From: Clostridiales bacterium
GTDB lineage: Bacteria > Bacillota > Clostridia > Christensenellales > Aristaeellaceae
DNA length: 64,000 bases
Direction of reading: 5' to 3'
Assembly: GCA_015056145.1 (NCBI GenBank)
Contig: SVGY01000011.1
Location: 1-64,000 of the forward strand
A program made the position numbers and the translations under genes. Of this stretch, positions 33,098 through 41,377 are shown piece by piece. Under the pieces are notes generated by a model. That model was not told where the DNA came from. It ran no database searches and saw nothing but the letters and a program-made list of their open reading frames with translations. Position 1 is the stretch's first letter. Each line of letters begins with the position of its first letter.

Positions 33098-35586
33098 GCA
33101 AGAAAGACGAAATCATGAATGCCGAGCAGGGCATACTTTCCGTCCCCATGGAAGAGGTCATGCACATGAGCATGATCCCTTACGCCGAGCATGTTATCAT
33201 GGACCGTGCAGTGCCCCGGGTGGAAGACGGCCTCAAGCCTGTACAGCGCCGCATCCTCTTTACCATGAACGAGCTGGGCATCACGCCCGATACGCCCTAC
33301 CGCAAATGCGCCCGTATCGTGGGCGACTGCCTTGGTAAATATCACCCCCATGGTGACAGCAGCGTTTACGATGCGCTGGTACGCCTTGCCCAGCCTTTCA
33401 ACATGCGGGCTACCCTGGTGGATGGCCACGGCAACTTTGGTTCTGTGGATGGCGACAGCGCAGCCGCCATGCGTTATACCGAATCCCGCATGACCCAGCT
33501 GGCCATGCTGATGCTCAAGGATATCGACAAGGATACTGTGCCCTTCCGTCTCAATTTCGACGACACCCTCAAGGAGCCGGATCTTCTGCCTGCCAGCTTT
33601 CCCAATCTTCTGGTAAATGGTGCAAACGGTATCGCTGTGGGCCTTGCCACCAATATCCCGCCCCACAACCTGCGGGAGAGCATCAATGCAGTCATTGCCC
33701 AGATCGACAAGCCGGATATTACCGTGGACGAATTGATGCAGATTCTGCCCGCTCCGGATTTTCCCACCGGCGGTATTCTTCTCAATACCCCCGAACTGCG
33801 TCAGGCCTATGAAACCGGCAAGGGCAAGCTGTTGCTCCGGGCCAAGACCCATATTGAGGATGGCCCTGCCGGGCGCAAGCTTATCGTTATCACGGAGCTG
33901 CCCTATCAGGTGAACAAGGCCGCCATGCTGGAAAAAATCCTCCGCCTCAGCGAGGAAAAGAAGGCCGCTCTTGGCTGTATCTATGACATCCGGGATGAGA
34001 GCGACCGTACCGGCATGCGTGCAGTGATTGAACTGCGCAAGGATTCCGATGTGGACAAGGTGCTCAGCTACCTTTTCAAATACAGCGATATGCAGGTCAC
34101 CTTTGGCGTGAATATGGTGGCCATCGCCGAGGGCAAGCCCAAGCTGCTGAGCCTGCGCCGCATGATCCGCTACTATATTCGTCACCGCAAAAACGTAGTC
34201 ACCGCCCGCACTCAGTACGAGCTGGACAAAGCCCGTGCCCGTGCCCATATTCTGGAAGGCCTGATGATTGCTGTGGATAATCTGGACGAGGTCATCGCCC
34301 TGATCCGTGCCAGCAAGAATCCCAAGGAAGCCAAGGCGGGCCTTGTGGAACGCTTTGATCTGACGGAGATCCAGGCCCAGGCTATTCTGGATATGCGCCT
34401 GCAGCGCCTCACCGGCCTTGAGATCGAAGCCCTGCGCAAGGAATATGCAGAGCTTCTCAAAACCATCGAAGAGTTGGAAGCCATTCTGGCGGACGAAAAG
34501 AAGCTGCTCCGGGTCATCAAGAAGGAACTGAAAGCCGTGGCGGACAAATTCGGTGATGAACGCCGCACCGCTGTGGAAGAAGTGGAAAACGTTGTGGAGG
34601 CGTTGGTGAAGGAAGAAAAGATCGCCGAAGAAGCGGTGATCACCTTCAGCCGGGATGGTTACCTGCGCCGCAGCGCCCCCCGGCCCCAGCGCAAGGCAGC
34701 CGGAGCAGAGGCCGAAGCCCCCGAAGAACCGCCCTTGTACCGTTTTGAGACGGATACCGATCATTCGCTGTTCCTGTTTACCAATCTGGGTAACTGCTAC
34801 CAGATCGGCGTGGGCAGCCTGCAGGAAATGAACAAACCCAAGGACAGAGGCTCGCTGCTCAGCGGCGTGCTGGCAGGGCTGGAAGGCGGCGAAGAGCCCA
34901 TCTATATGATGTGCCATACCCATGAAGAGCTGGAGAAACTGCCGGATATGCTGTTCGTTACCGCACGGGGCCAGCTGAAACGCTCCGCTGCCACCGAATA
35001 TGCCGTGAAACGTTCCAAGTTTGCCGCCCTGAATCTCAGGGACGGGGACAGCCTCCACTGCATTCTGCCCCTGGATCTTGCTTCCGACGTACTGCTGATT
35101 TCCCAGGGCGGCATGTGCATCCGTTTCCATGCAGATCAGATTCCCGCTATGGGCCGTGTGTCTGGCGGCGTAAAGGGTATGAATCTGGATTTGAGCGATG
35201 AGGTGCTTTGGGCAGGCCAGCCGGCACCCACCGACCAGCTGCTGCTGATGACGGAGCGGGGCTTTGCCAAACGTGTACCCTACCTGGATTATGAGCCCCA
35301 GGCCCGTGGCGGTAAGGGTCTCAAAACTTTCTACTACAACAAGAGCGGCTCCAACGGTACCCGTCTGGCCGGGGCGTTGCTCATTACCGGCCCTGGATGC
35401 ATGGTGCGCATCCAGCAGAAAAATAGCCCCTTTACCGATCTGATGGCCGACGAGGTTATCCTGCAATCCAAGCAGGATCGGGGTATGCCCTACATCATGG
35501 CCCTCATGGATGATGTGGTGACGGGGATGCTGCTTCTGGGCAGCACGCCTGCGGATAACAGCAGCATGCCCTCTGAGGGGGAATAA
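33094..35586 (+). CDS. parC: DNA topoisomerase IV subunit A
   Basis: 830-aa DNA-cleaving subunit. The catalytic Tyr128 lies in [11 protein letters not shown], and the quinolone region reads [12 protein letters not shown] with wild-type Ser and Asp. The C-terminal domain has blades, but the GyrA box is replaced by QARGGKG, as expected of ParC. The GTG start overlaps the parE stop (GTGA). An ATG at 33115 is an alternative. A long acidic loop rich in Ala, Glu and Pro (about residues 530-550) precedes the C-terminal domain. A terminator follows. Confidence 0.93.
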   Translation: MSKKDEIMNAEQGILSVPMEEVMHMSMIPYAEHVIMDRAVPRVEDGLKPVQRRILFTMNELGITPDTPYRKCARIVGDCLGKYHPHGDSSVYDALVRLAQPFNMRATLVDGHGNFGSVDGDSAAAMRYTESRMTQLAMLMLKDIDKDTVPFRLNFDDTLKEPDLLPASFPNLLVNGANGIAVGLATNIPPHNLRESINAVIAQIDKPDITVDELMQILPAPDFPTGGILLNTPELRQAYETGKGKLLLRAKTHIEDGPAGRKLIVITELPYQVNKAAMLEKILRLSEEKKAALGCIYDIRDESDRTGMRAVIELRKDSDVDKVLSYLFKYSDMQVTFGVNMVAIAEGKPKLLSLRRMIRYYIRHRKNVVTARTQYELDKARARAHILEGLMIAVDNLDEVIALIRASKNPKEAKAGLVERFDLTEIQAQAILDMRLQRLTGLEIEALRKEYAELLKTIEELEAILADEKKLLRVIKKELKAVADKFGDERRTAVEEVENVVEALVKEEKIAEEAVITFSRDGYLRRSAPRPQRKAAGAEAEAPEEPPLYRFETDTDHSLFLFTNLGNCYQIGVGSLQEMNKPKDRGSLLSGVLAGLEGGEEPIYMMCHTHEELEKLPDMLFVTARGQLKRSAATEYAVKRSKFAALNLRDGDSLHCILPLDLASDVLLISQGGMCIRFHADQIPAMGRVSGGVKGMNLDLSDEVLWAGQPAPTDQLLLMTERGFAKRVPYLDYEPQARGGKGLKTFYYNKSGSNGTRLAGALLITGPGCMVRIQQKNSPFTDLMADEVILQSKQDRGMPYIMALMDDVVTGMLLLGSTPADNSSMPSEGE

Positions 35587-35605
35587 GGCCGATTGGAGAC
35601 TTGCA

Positions 35606-35640
35606 AACAGCGTCCGGGGAATAACCGGATGCTGTTTTTT
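35606..35640 (+). terminator. parE-parC terminator
   Basis: Stem AACAGCGTCCGG/CCGGATGCTGTT with one wobble, followed by a run of T, 20 bases after parC. Confidence 0.85.
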
Positions 35641-35728
35641 CATTGCCGGAAATATTTTTCCTGGCGGCACAAAAAAACGGCTTTATGTGCATCCTGATGG
35701 ATGGAACTTTCCGAAAGGGGGAACCCGG

Positions 35729-36063
35729 ATGACAAAAGATGTATACATCCGACGAGTGACACAAAACAAGGCCAAGATGTACCGGATTGCATTCACGATT
35801 CTGAAAAATGATGCAGATGTGCAGGATGCGTTGCAGGAAGCTGCTTTGAAGGCATGGGAAAAACAGCATACATTCAAAAATGAGGCTTTCTTTTTTCATG
35901 GATGACCCGCATCCTTATCAACGAAAGCTATCAGCTGCTCCGGAAGAAAAAGCGGGTGAGTTGTATGGAACATTTGCCCGAGTATTCCACATTTGCCCCC
36001 AGGACCGTTGGTTGGTTCACTGAAAGCTATGGTCCAAGCTATAGTCAGTGGATGGAAGACTGA
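35729..36063 (+). pseudogene. Broken ECF-type sigma factor gene
   Basis: The first frame reads MTKDVYIRRVTQNKAKMYRI, FTILKNDADVQDALQEAALKAWEK and NEAFFF, then stops. One base out of frame the protein resumes as WMTRILINESYQLLRKKKR, exactly what follows in ECF sigma region 2. The break lies at a run of six T (near 35891-35896), consistent with loss of one T. The remainder lacks any sigma region 4 and stops at 36063, so the gene is both frameshifted and truncated. GGGGG precedes the ATG. The anti-sigma gene expected next is missing. Confidence 0.8.
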
Positions 36064-36106
36064 TCTCCGGGAACTGGATCTGATCAAACAGAAAAGGGTT
36101 TTCTAC

Positions 36107-36145
36107 ACAAAAACGACCGCCCGTGCCATATGCGCAGGCGGTCGT
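36107..36145 (-). terminator. Terminator of the LTA-synthase-like gene
   Basis: Perfect 9-bp stem ACGACCGCC/GGCGGTCGT followed on the minus strand by TTTTTGT, 13 bases after the stop codon. Confidence 0.85.
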
Positions 36146-36157
36146 TCGAGTTCTTTT

Positions 36158-37696
36158 TTATTGCGGGATAAGGAAATGATCGGAGTAGTATTCCGAGTGT
36201 TTTTCCACTTCTTCGTAGAAGGCCTCTTTGCCCATGGTCTCCATCAGCGTATCCTGATCAGAGAAGAGGTTTGTTCCCAGTGCAAGACGGTCTCCTTCGA
36301 TATCGCATCCCATAGCTGCCAGGATGGTGGGCATAATGTCAAAACTGCAGAAAGTGCGGTTCTGCGTTCTTGAAGGTTCCAGATCGGTGTTGATGAAACA
36401 GTTGTACACCCTTCTGTCAAAATTCTCTTCGACAGTGCGAACTATGTATTCGTTATCCATCGTCAGATGGTCGCCGCAGATGACGATGACCGTATCCTCG
36501 TAGAAATCCTGCTGTTTGATCCATTCCACAAAGGAGTAAACCTGTGCGCTGGAGCAGGAATAGACGTTGTTGTACTGTTCCTCGTAGTCATCACCGCAAT
36601 GCTCGCACACATAGCCGCTGGGGAAGTGGGTATCCACCGTCAGCAGGGTAAAGGCGAAGGGTTCGTCCCCCTGGGCCATTTCCGTCAGCTTGATTTTTGC
36701 GTAGTCGAAGAGGTAGAAGTCCTCCATGCCCCACCAGACAAAGTAGTCCTCCGGAATAATTCCGTCGGCCTTTGCGGCTTCGATATCATAGATGGCATCG
36801 GTTCCGTGCTGGGAGAAATAGCGGTTGCGTTTGGCAAAATCGCCATCCGAGCCAATCATCAGTGCCTGGTTATATCCTTCGGCATGGAGAATATCCATCA
36901 GCGTAGTTGCGCCCGGGAGGAAGTATTCCGAACCGTAAAGATCCGTGCCGGAAGTAAGGGGCAGCTTCAGGGGGATGCCCGCCGTCTGGCTTACCATGGC
37001 GGCGATGGTCCAGGTGGCGTAGGGAGGGGCATAGAAACCGCCCACTCCATCGTTGTGGGAAAAGTTCACGTTTTCATCCGCCATTTGCCAAAGCTCGGGG
37101 ATAAGGTTCTCCTGCATGGCGCCCCCCTGCTCCTTGGAGAAGAAGGTGGTTTCTGTGGACTCCAGAAGGATATAGATCACATTGCGCTTTTTTTCCGGGA
37201 AAACGATATTGGCCTTCTCGGGCGCCACATAGTGCTCTTCGTACAACTGCGATTTTTTCAGGGAGTGGCGGACATAGGGAAAGAAATTAACGATATACGC
37301 CGCAGAGAACACCATAATTAAGCAAAGGAGCACGGAAACGGCTTTTTTTGCCTTCCAGTTGAAGGGATAAAGCGACTTTCGCTCGGCGGCTCCCTCTGAT
37401 TGGACGGGAATTTTGCGTACGCAGCGCAGAACAAAGAAAATGAGCGCTCCGCCGGCCAGCAGCGTGGGCAGAAGGGCTTCCAGCAGGTAGGAATACACCA
37501 GCGTGGATTCCACGCCGCTCATACCGCCAAAAAGAGTGTTGATAATAGCGTAAAAGCCAACATCGCCATATACACGCCGATACCATATTGCAGAAAACAA
37601 CGCAAGTGCGCCAAGCAGAATCAGCACAGAGCAAAGAATGCCCCAGAAGACATTCCAGTTTTTCCTCTTCTGTGTGTCAACAGTTGCACATTTCAT
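36158..37696 (-). CDS. LTA synthase family phosphoglycerol transferase
   Basis: 512-aa membrane enzyme of the sulfatase/alkaline-phosphatase superfamily. About four N-terminal membrane helices (18-38, 68-90 and two near 118-138) precede the extracellular catalytic domain. Catalytic Thr is in PYATWTIAAMVSQTAGIPL. Metal ligands are visible in LLESTE, IGSDGDF and VICGDHLTMD. Such enzymes transfer glycerol phosphate to lipid or glycan acceptors. Two Cys (CEHC) lie between the metal motifs, possibly a disulfide or metal clip, which is unusual. Shorter than LtaS (about 640). GAGGTAG lies 6 bases before the ATG. Confidence 0.88.
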   Translation of the reverse strand: MKCATVDTQKRKNWNVFWGILCSVLILLGALALFSAIWYRRVYGDVGFYAIINTLFGGMSGVESTLVYSYLLEALLPTLLAGGALIFFVLRCVRKIPVQSEGAAERKSLYPFNWKAKKAVSVLLCLIMVFSAAYIVNFFPYVRHSLKKSQLYEEHYVAPEKANIVFPEKKRNVIYILLESTETTFFSKEQGGAMQENLIPELWQMADENVNFSHNDGVGGFYAPPYATWTIAAMVSQTAGIPLKLPLTSGTDLYGSEYFLPGATTLMDILHAEGYNQALMIGSDGDFAKRNRYFSQHGTDAIYDIEAAKADGIIPEDYFVWWGMEDFYLFDYAKIKLTEMAQGDEPFAFTLLTVDTHFPSGYVCEHCGDDYEEQYNNVYSCSSAQVYSFVEWIKQQDFYEDTVIVICGDHLTMDNEYIVRTVEENFDRRVYNCFINTDLEPSRTQNRTFCSFDIMPTILAAMGCDIEGDRLALGTNLFSDQDTLMETMGKEAFYEEVEKHSEYYSDHFLIPQ

Positions 37697-38051
37697 TCTT
37701 AACTACCTCGATATATGGGTCAAAAATAAGGTGAAGTGGGTGCAAACAGGGCGACAGGGGATACGGTGCAGCACACCCTGGGAGACAAAGCAACCCGAAG
37801 GAAACAGCAGTCAGCGTCTCGCTCCTGAAGGGGCCCAACAAAGAATTATAGCACTTTGCGCAAAAAAAGACAACAATAAAACATTTTAATGAATAACCAG
37901 CGGAAACCGACTTTTTTCAGATGATTTCGCAAGTAGAAGATAGTCCGGGCAGACAGGAAAAGACAGGGAAGTATCGGGTTTGCAGTCTAAGTATGACTGT
38001 GATAAAATGCCAATAATCAGCTTGCCATATAAAAAAGAGGAGCTGAAAAAC
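37697..38051. other. Gene-free stretch with LTA-synthase leader and promoters
   Basis: Holds the minus-strand promoter of the LTA-synthase gene (TTGTCT 37868-37873, 17 bases, TATAAT 37845-37850), which implies a leader of about 140 nt. It also holds a weak plus-strand promoter (TTGCAG then TAAAAT near 38009) before the broken gene at 38052. No coding region or known riboswitch is recognised. Confidence 0.5.
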
Positions 38052-38190
38052 ATGAAGAAAGCAGATGCCGCCGTGGATGTATACAGCAGAGGTTTTCACT
38101 GTCCGCAGCGGTGCTGGCTGCCTTTCCCGGGGAACAGGACCTAACGAAGAACTGGGTATTAGGACTTGGCAGCTGTTTTGGTATTAGTTG
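38052..38190 (+). pseudogene. Remnant of a C_GCAxxG_C_C family gene
   Basis: Frame one reads MKKADAAVDVYSRGFHCPQ. Shifting by one base continues AVLAAFPGEQDLTKNWV and LGLGSCFG. Together this is the N-terminus of the C_GCAxxG_C_C redox-protein family (xGFxCxQAVLAAF...LxSCFGGG). The remaining Cys/GCA motifs are lost, and sequence after 38190 is unrelated. A good site (AGAGGAG, 9 bases) still precedes the ATG, so the decay is recent. The homology is recalled from the motif; an alignment would confirm it. Confidence 0.65.
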
Positions 38191-38307
38191 TTGCCGTTTC
38201 TGGTTTATGCGTGATTTCTTCACCGATCAGAATGGCTGGGATGATAGAAATATTGCATACAGGGAAAGCCGCATTTGTTCAAAGTTTGACTAAAAAATGG
38301 TGGTGAG

Positions 38308-38718
38308 ATGAAAATGACATTTGGTGAACGTTTATATGGGTTGCGTAAAACGAAAAACATTTCACAAGAAGAACTGGCAGAAATATTGGATGTGTCTCGA
38401 CAGTCAATTTCAAAATGGGAAAACGACAGGGCATACCCGGAAATGACAAGGCTTCTCTTTATGAGTGAGTATTTTGAGGTTTCTTTGGATTATCTAATGC
38501 GGGGAACAGAAGAAGAAAACAAAGAAGAGAGTATGGCGAAGTATAAAGCCAAAAACATGCTGTTGATCTGGAACAATTTTGTATCGAACTTGTCAAGCAA
38601 ACAGCGGAAATTGATGATGATATTGTATGTGCTGTTGATATGTGTTTGTATTGCTGTTGTTATTGGATTTATTTATGGGGTCGGATATGCGATAGGGAAA
38701 TTCATCGGATATTTATAA
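38308..38718 (+). CDS. XRE-family regulator with membrane tail
   Basis: 136 aa. Residues 1-65 are a Cro/C1 helix-turn-helix (LRKTKNISQEELAEILDVSR, QSISKWENDRAYPEM) followed by a short charged linker. One hydrophobic helix lies at the C-terminus (about 102-135), ending VGYAIGKFIGYL. The layout is that of membrane-anchored one-component regulators common in Clostridia. GTGAG precedes the ATG at 38308; an ATG at 38314 is also possible. The next small gene shares the GYxIGxF ending. Confidence 0.85.
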   Translation: MKMTFGERLYGLRKTKNISQEELAEILDVSRQSISKWENDRAYPEMTRLLFMSEYFEVSLDYLMRGTEEENKEESMAKYKAKNMLLIWNNFVSNLSSKQRKLMMILYVLLICVCIAVVIGFIYGVGYAIGKFIGYL

Positions 38719-38836
38719 AAACGGCCTGAATTTGTGATTGTAACTGCAAGTTTACACAAGTGCAACCCTGGATTTATGGTTCTTTTTGATGAATAAAGTT
38801 ACTTTCTATGTATGAAATTCTTTAGGAGGTAACTAC

Positions 38837-39001
38837 ATGTGCAAAGTGAGTAACATCATAAGGGACATCAAGACATGGGTAAATGCAGGCGAGGAAAGAG
38901 TGGTTTTTGTCAGAAAGGCATTTGCCGTCAGTTTGGCATTGCTTATTCTTTATAAATTTGGATATGTCATAGGAACGTTCCTGGCACAGATTGGGATATA
39001 A
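38837..39001 (+). CDS. 54-aa small membrane protein
   Basis: Short ORF with AGGAGG 7 bases before its ATG. The N-terminal half is charged (MCKVSNIIRDIKTWVNAG), and the C-terminal half is one membrane helix (AVSLALLILYKFGYVIGTFL). Its end, FGYVIGTFL, resembles VGYAIGKFI at the end of the upstream XRE protein, suggesting a paired function or a duplicated tail. No family is recognised. Confidence 0.65.
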   Translation: MCKVSNIIRDIKTWVNAGEERVVFVRKAFAVSLALLILYKFGYVIGTFLAQIGI

Positions 39002-39151
39002 ACTAACTGAATAACAGGATGAAACCTTTTGCCAAACCAAATATGGCGAGCGAAATCAGAGGAAAAACTGCCCGGTTCTCGTTTCGGTTGACGACTGCGG
39101 GTCGCTATGCCCTGCGGGCATGTGTCCACCGGACCCCGCTTCCCTCCGTCG

Positions 39152-39174
39152 CCCGCGGCCTTTTGGTCCCGAAC
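39152..39174. repeat. 23-bp copy of tRNA-Pro sequence (probable att site)
   Basis: 23 consecutive bases starting CCCGCGGCCTTTTGG are identical, and in the same orientation, to 43447-43469 inside tRNA-Pro(CGG). The shared block runs from the anticodon loop to the T-arm. Flanks differ. It probably marks one end of the integrated island; the integrase remnant lies between. The surrounding GC-rich segment 39030-39190 has hairpins such as ATGCCC-TGC-GGGCAT and no convincing gene. Confidence 0.6.
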
Positions 39175-39272
39175 GCTGCAATCAATCGTTCAAAACATAG
39201 TATTTGTTCGGGTTTCTGATGTGATTTGGGGGTGTATAGACCTTGAAAAAGGCGGTATCACACCCATAAAAA

Positions 39273-39305
39273 TGTATTGCAATTCGCAATACATTCGCAT
39301 ATAAT
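39273..39305 (+). promoter_or_regulatory. Toxin-antitoxin promoter and operator
   Basis: A perfect inverted repeat TGTATTGC-AATTC-GCAATACA (39273-39293) overlaps the -35 box TTGCAA (39277-39282). A 17-base spacer leads to TATAAT (39300-39305). This is typical of autoregulated RelB/DinJ operons. Confidence 0.75.
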
Positions 39306-39329
39306 ATAACCAAGAAAGGAGTGAACCCC

Positions 39330-39626
39330 ATGGCAAAGAGTTCCAATGTTATGGCTCGCGTCGAGCCGGAGATCAAGGAGCAGGCAGAAAGGATCCTGGC
39401 ACAGCTTGGTCTGCCTGTATCCGTCGTGATCAATTCCCTTTATCGTCAGATCATCATGCGAAAGGGGCTACCCTTTTCCATGACTGTACCTGCGGGCATT
39501 CCCACCCGAGACACTATGAGCGATGCTGACTTCAATGCCATGATGAGCCGTGGTCTCACGCAGGCCAAGCAGGGAGAGTCCGTCCCATTGGAGGCTGCCA
39601 TGGCGGATTTGCTTCGTGAGGAGTAA
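39330..39626 (+). CDS. DinJ/RelB-family antitoxin
   Basis: 98-aa antitoxin. The ribbon-helix-helix N-terminus reads NVMARVEPEIKEQAERIL then LGLPVSVVINSLYRQII, typical of DinJ/RelB proteins that bind their own promoter as dimers. The acidic C-terminal tail is the usual toxin-binding part. AAAGGAG lies about 8 bases before ATG 39330, so the upstream in-frame GTG at 39321 is not needed. Two bases separate it from the toxin gene. Confidence 0.9.
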   Translation: MAKSSNVMARVEPEIKEQAERILAQLGLPVSVVINSLYRQIIMRKGLPFSMTVPAGIPTRDTMSDADFNAMMSRGLTQAKQGESVPLEAAMADLLREE

Positions 39627-39628
39627 GC

Positions 39629-39955
39629 ATGGAGTACGAAGTCAGAATCACTACCCAGGCGCAGGAGCAGCTGCGGGAGATCAGAGACTATATCGCCAAT
39701 GAGCTGTTCGCACCTGATGCCGCACAGAACACGCTACGGCTGCTGGCTTCCGCAATGGCATCTCTCGCCCATATGCCCGGGCGCGTCCGTTTGGTAGACG
39801 AGGAACCCTGGCGCAGCGAAGGTGTACGGATGAAAGCCATTAAGAATTACCTGATGTACTTCTGGATCGATGAGGAGAAAAAGCTGGTACAGGTCTTTGC
39901 GGTCATCTACGCCCGGAGAGATCAAGTCAGTGCGCTTATTAGCATGGAAATGTAA
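39629..39955 (+). CDS. RelE/ParE-superfamily toxin
   Basis: 108-aa toxin with the RelE/ParE fold. Signs are QAQEQLREIRDYIANEL (helical hairpin), MPGRVRLVDEEPWRSEGVR and the C-terminal strands IKNYLMYFWIDEEKKLVQV then VIYARRD. The YARR ending is the ParE-type signature. RelE enzymes cleave mRNA on the ribosome and ParE proteins poison gyrase; the ending favours ParE-like but does not decide. Followed by a hairpin at about 39960-39990. Confidence 0.88.
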   Translation: MEYEVRITTQAQEQLREIRDYIANELFAPDAAQNTLRLLASAMASLAHMPGRVRLVDEEPWRSEGVRMKAIKNYLMYFWIDEEKKLVQVFAVIYARRDQVSALISMEM

Positions 39956-40014
39956 GGGAACCGCTTTGCCGGGTCTCGGCAAGGCGGTATATTATAAGCG
40001 CACAAGAAAACACT

Positions 40015-40599
40015 GGTACATATTCTGCACCCATTGATTATGTTGGTTCCACGGCTTATGACGGCGCACTGAAAACCGCTACGGCTAATCGCTATATCCC
40101 GGTTCCGCAGGAACTGCGCGCTATGCTGTCTAAGGTGAGAGGCTTCCCGCAGCAGTATGTATTTCATACGGAAACCGGCCAGCCTTGGCCGCAGAGCAGC
40201 TTCAAACGCATCTGGCTCAGTCTGATGGAGGCTTCCTATTGCGTAGAGGAGCGCAAGGTGATCAAGGCAACCAAGCGCAAGAACGACATCATCAAGCAGC
40301 TGAAACCGACGCTCACACCGCATTATTTCCGGCATAATTACGCAACGCTGCTATTTGAGGCCGGTGTGGAGCCGCTGATCGCCATGAAAATACTGGGCCA
40401 TACAGATTACCAGACCACGGCAAACATCTACACGCACCTCAAATCCGACATGATGAAGAAATCCAGCGTTGATATGGAGGATGTTTTCCGCCGGAAGAAG
40501 GATGCGAAAAGCGCACTGGCCAAGGCGCAGACCACGAGGGACAAGAGATCCCGGAAGCCAGTGCTGGATATGAGCCTGCCGTGGGCGTGGAAATTCTAA
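40015..40599 (+). pseudogene. Truncated tyrosine recombinase (integrase)
   Basis: The open frame encodes only the C-terminal half of a phage-type integrase. It starts around ALKTATANRYIPVPQELR, then TPHYFRHNYATLLFEAGV (catalytic HxxR) and LGHTDYQTTANIYTHL (H and nucleophile Tyr). The N-terminal DNA-binding domains and the first catalytic Arg are missing; upstream, in-frame sequence becomes unrelated, with a stop at 39940. It is therefore an inactive remnant of the enzyme that may have inserted the island at tRNA-Pro. Confidence 0.82.
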
Positions 40600-40652
40600 C
40601 GGGGACGATAAAAGCCATGACGCATTGAGCGCCATGGCCGGTGTCATTGTGT

Positions 40653-41000
40653 TTAATCCTGCCCGAGGATTTGTGTCGAGTCGTCCATAATTACTTCTCG
40701 GAATGGACGACTGCCTATCCCGGTGAAACAAAGCAGCTCATCCATTGAAGCAAAGGACGCTAATCGAACGAATTGCTCGCCTTCGCTAGCGTGAAGGTTC
40801 ATTGCGTATAACCCAAAGAGGATTTCACGTCCTTCAGAATCCCGCTCTGGATCGTTTTCATGCATAATTCCGGTATGCAGTCGATAGTCATGCGCTTCAT
40901 AGCGGAACTCTAGACCAAACCAATGTCCGTCGGAAGGCGACCATTCACCGGTATACTGAGAAGTGAATTCTTCGAGCGACTGGTATTCGTTTATTCTCAT
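40653..41000 (-). CDS. Hypothetical protein, third gene of DUF4417 operon
   Basis: 115-aa acidic, aromatic-rich soluble protein (YTGEWSPSDGHWFGLEFRYE, HDYRLHTGIMHENDPERDSE). I recognise no family. The ATG overlaps the stop of the upstream gene by 4 bases (ATGA). Its conserved-looking pattern and tight coupling argue for a real gene. Possibly an immunity or adaptor protein for its neighbours; that is speculation. Confidence 0.65.
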   Translation of the reverse strand: MRINEYQSLEEFTSQYTGEWSPSDGHWFGLEFRYEAHDYRLHTGIMHENDPERDSEGREILFGLYAMNLHASEGEQFVRLASFASMDELLCFTGIGSRPFREVIMDDSTQILGQD

Positions 41001-41377
41001 TGCAATCCATACTCCTTTTTGATTCGACGAATCAGAGCCATTTCAGCAGGCGTAGGGGGAATGCCGGGATCGTTTTTGTTGTGGCTCATATACTCGTGCC
41101 GATGTGGCTTGACGCCTTTGTGCTCGTGCAGTAAATCGATGCTTACGGCCTGTTTATGCTTATCGTCATAATAGGCAATATGCTTGAGTTTACCGTCCTG
41201 AACAACTGCGTATACTCGGTTGGGGGTATGAGAAAACTCGGGAGCCTTAACACCGCCCTTGGTTTGGATCAGTACTTTAACTTCTCCTGACATGCCGATG
41301 GATTGATACTGCTGTCCGCCCTTAACGAAGGTAAAGTCCTCCATGTTCACATCGACAAATGCTCCACGCGCACCCAT
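40997..41377 (-). CDS. Hypothetical protein, second gene of DUF4417 operon
   Basis: 126 aa. The N-terminal half (FTFVKGGQQYQSIGMSGEVK, VYAVVQDGKLKHIAYYD) looks like a small beta domain. The C-terminal half is rich in His (LLHEHKGVKPHRHEYMSHN), recalling tails of phage-encoded or polymorphic-toxin proteins, but no family is assigned. The ATG abuts the DUF4417 stop (TAA-ATG), and GGAGGTGG lies within the end of that gene. Confidence 0.68.
   Translation of the reverse strand: MGARGAFVDVNMEDFTFVKGGQQYQSIGMSGEVKVLIQTKGGVKAPEFSHTPNRVYAVVQDGKLKHIAYYDDKHKQAVSIDLLHEHKGVKPHRHEYMSHNKNDPGIPPTPAEMALIRRIKKEYGLQ

Noticed and set aside
31022-35586. parE-parC considered as a duplicated or horizontally acquired gyrase
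   Set aside because: The GyrA box is degenerate (QARGGKG), the genes are coupled in parE-parC order, and a full gyrase pair lies at 9-15 kb; normal topoisomerase IV.
32851-35670. 939-codon open frame on the minus strand opposite parC and the end of parE
   Set aside because: Exactly antisense to conserved topoisomerase genes, with low-complexity His/Gly/Gln-rich translation and no ribosome binding site; an artefact of codon bias.
39019-39219. Small plus-strand frames in the GC-rich block before the toxin-antitoxin pair
   Set aside because: No binding site and unusual composition; the block contains the tRNA-like att repeat and hairpins and is better explained as non-coding.
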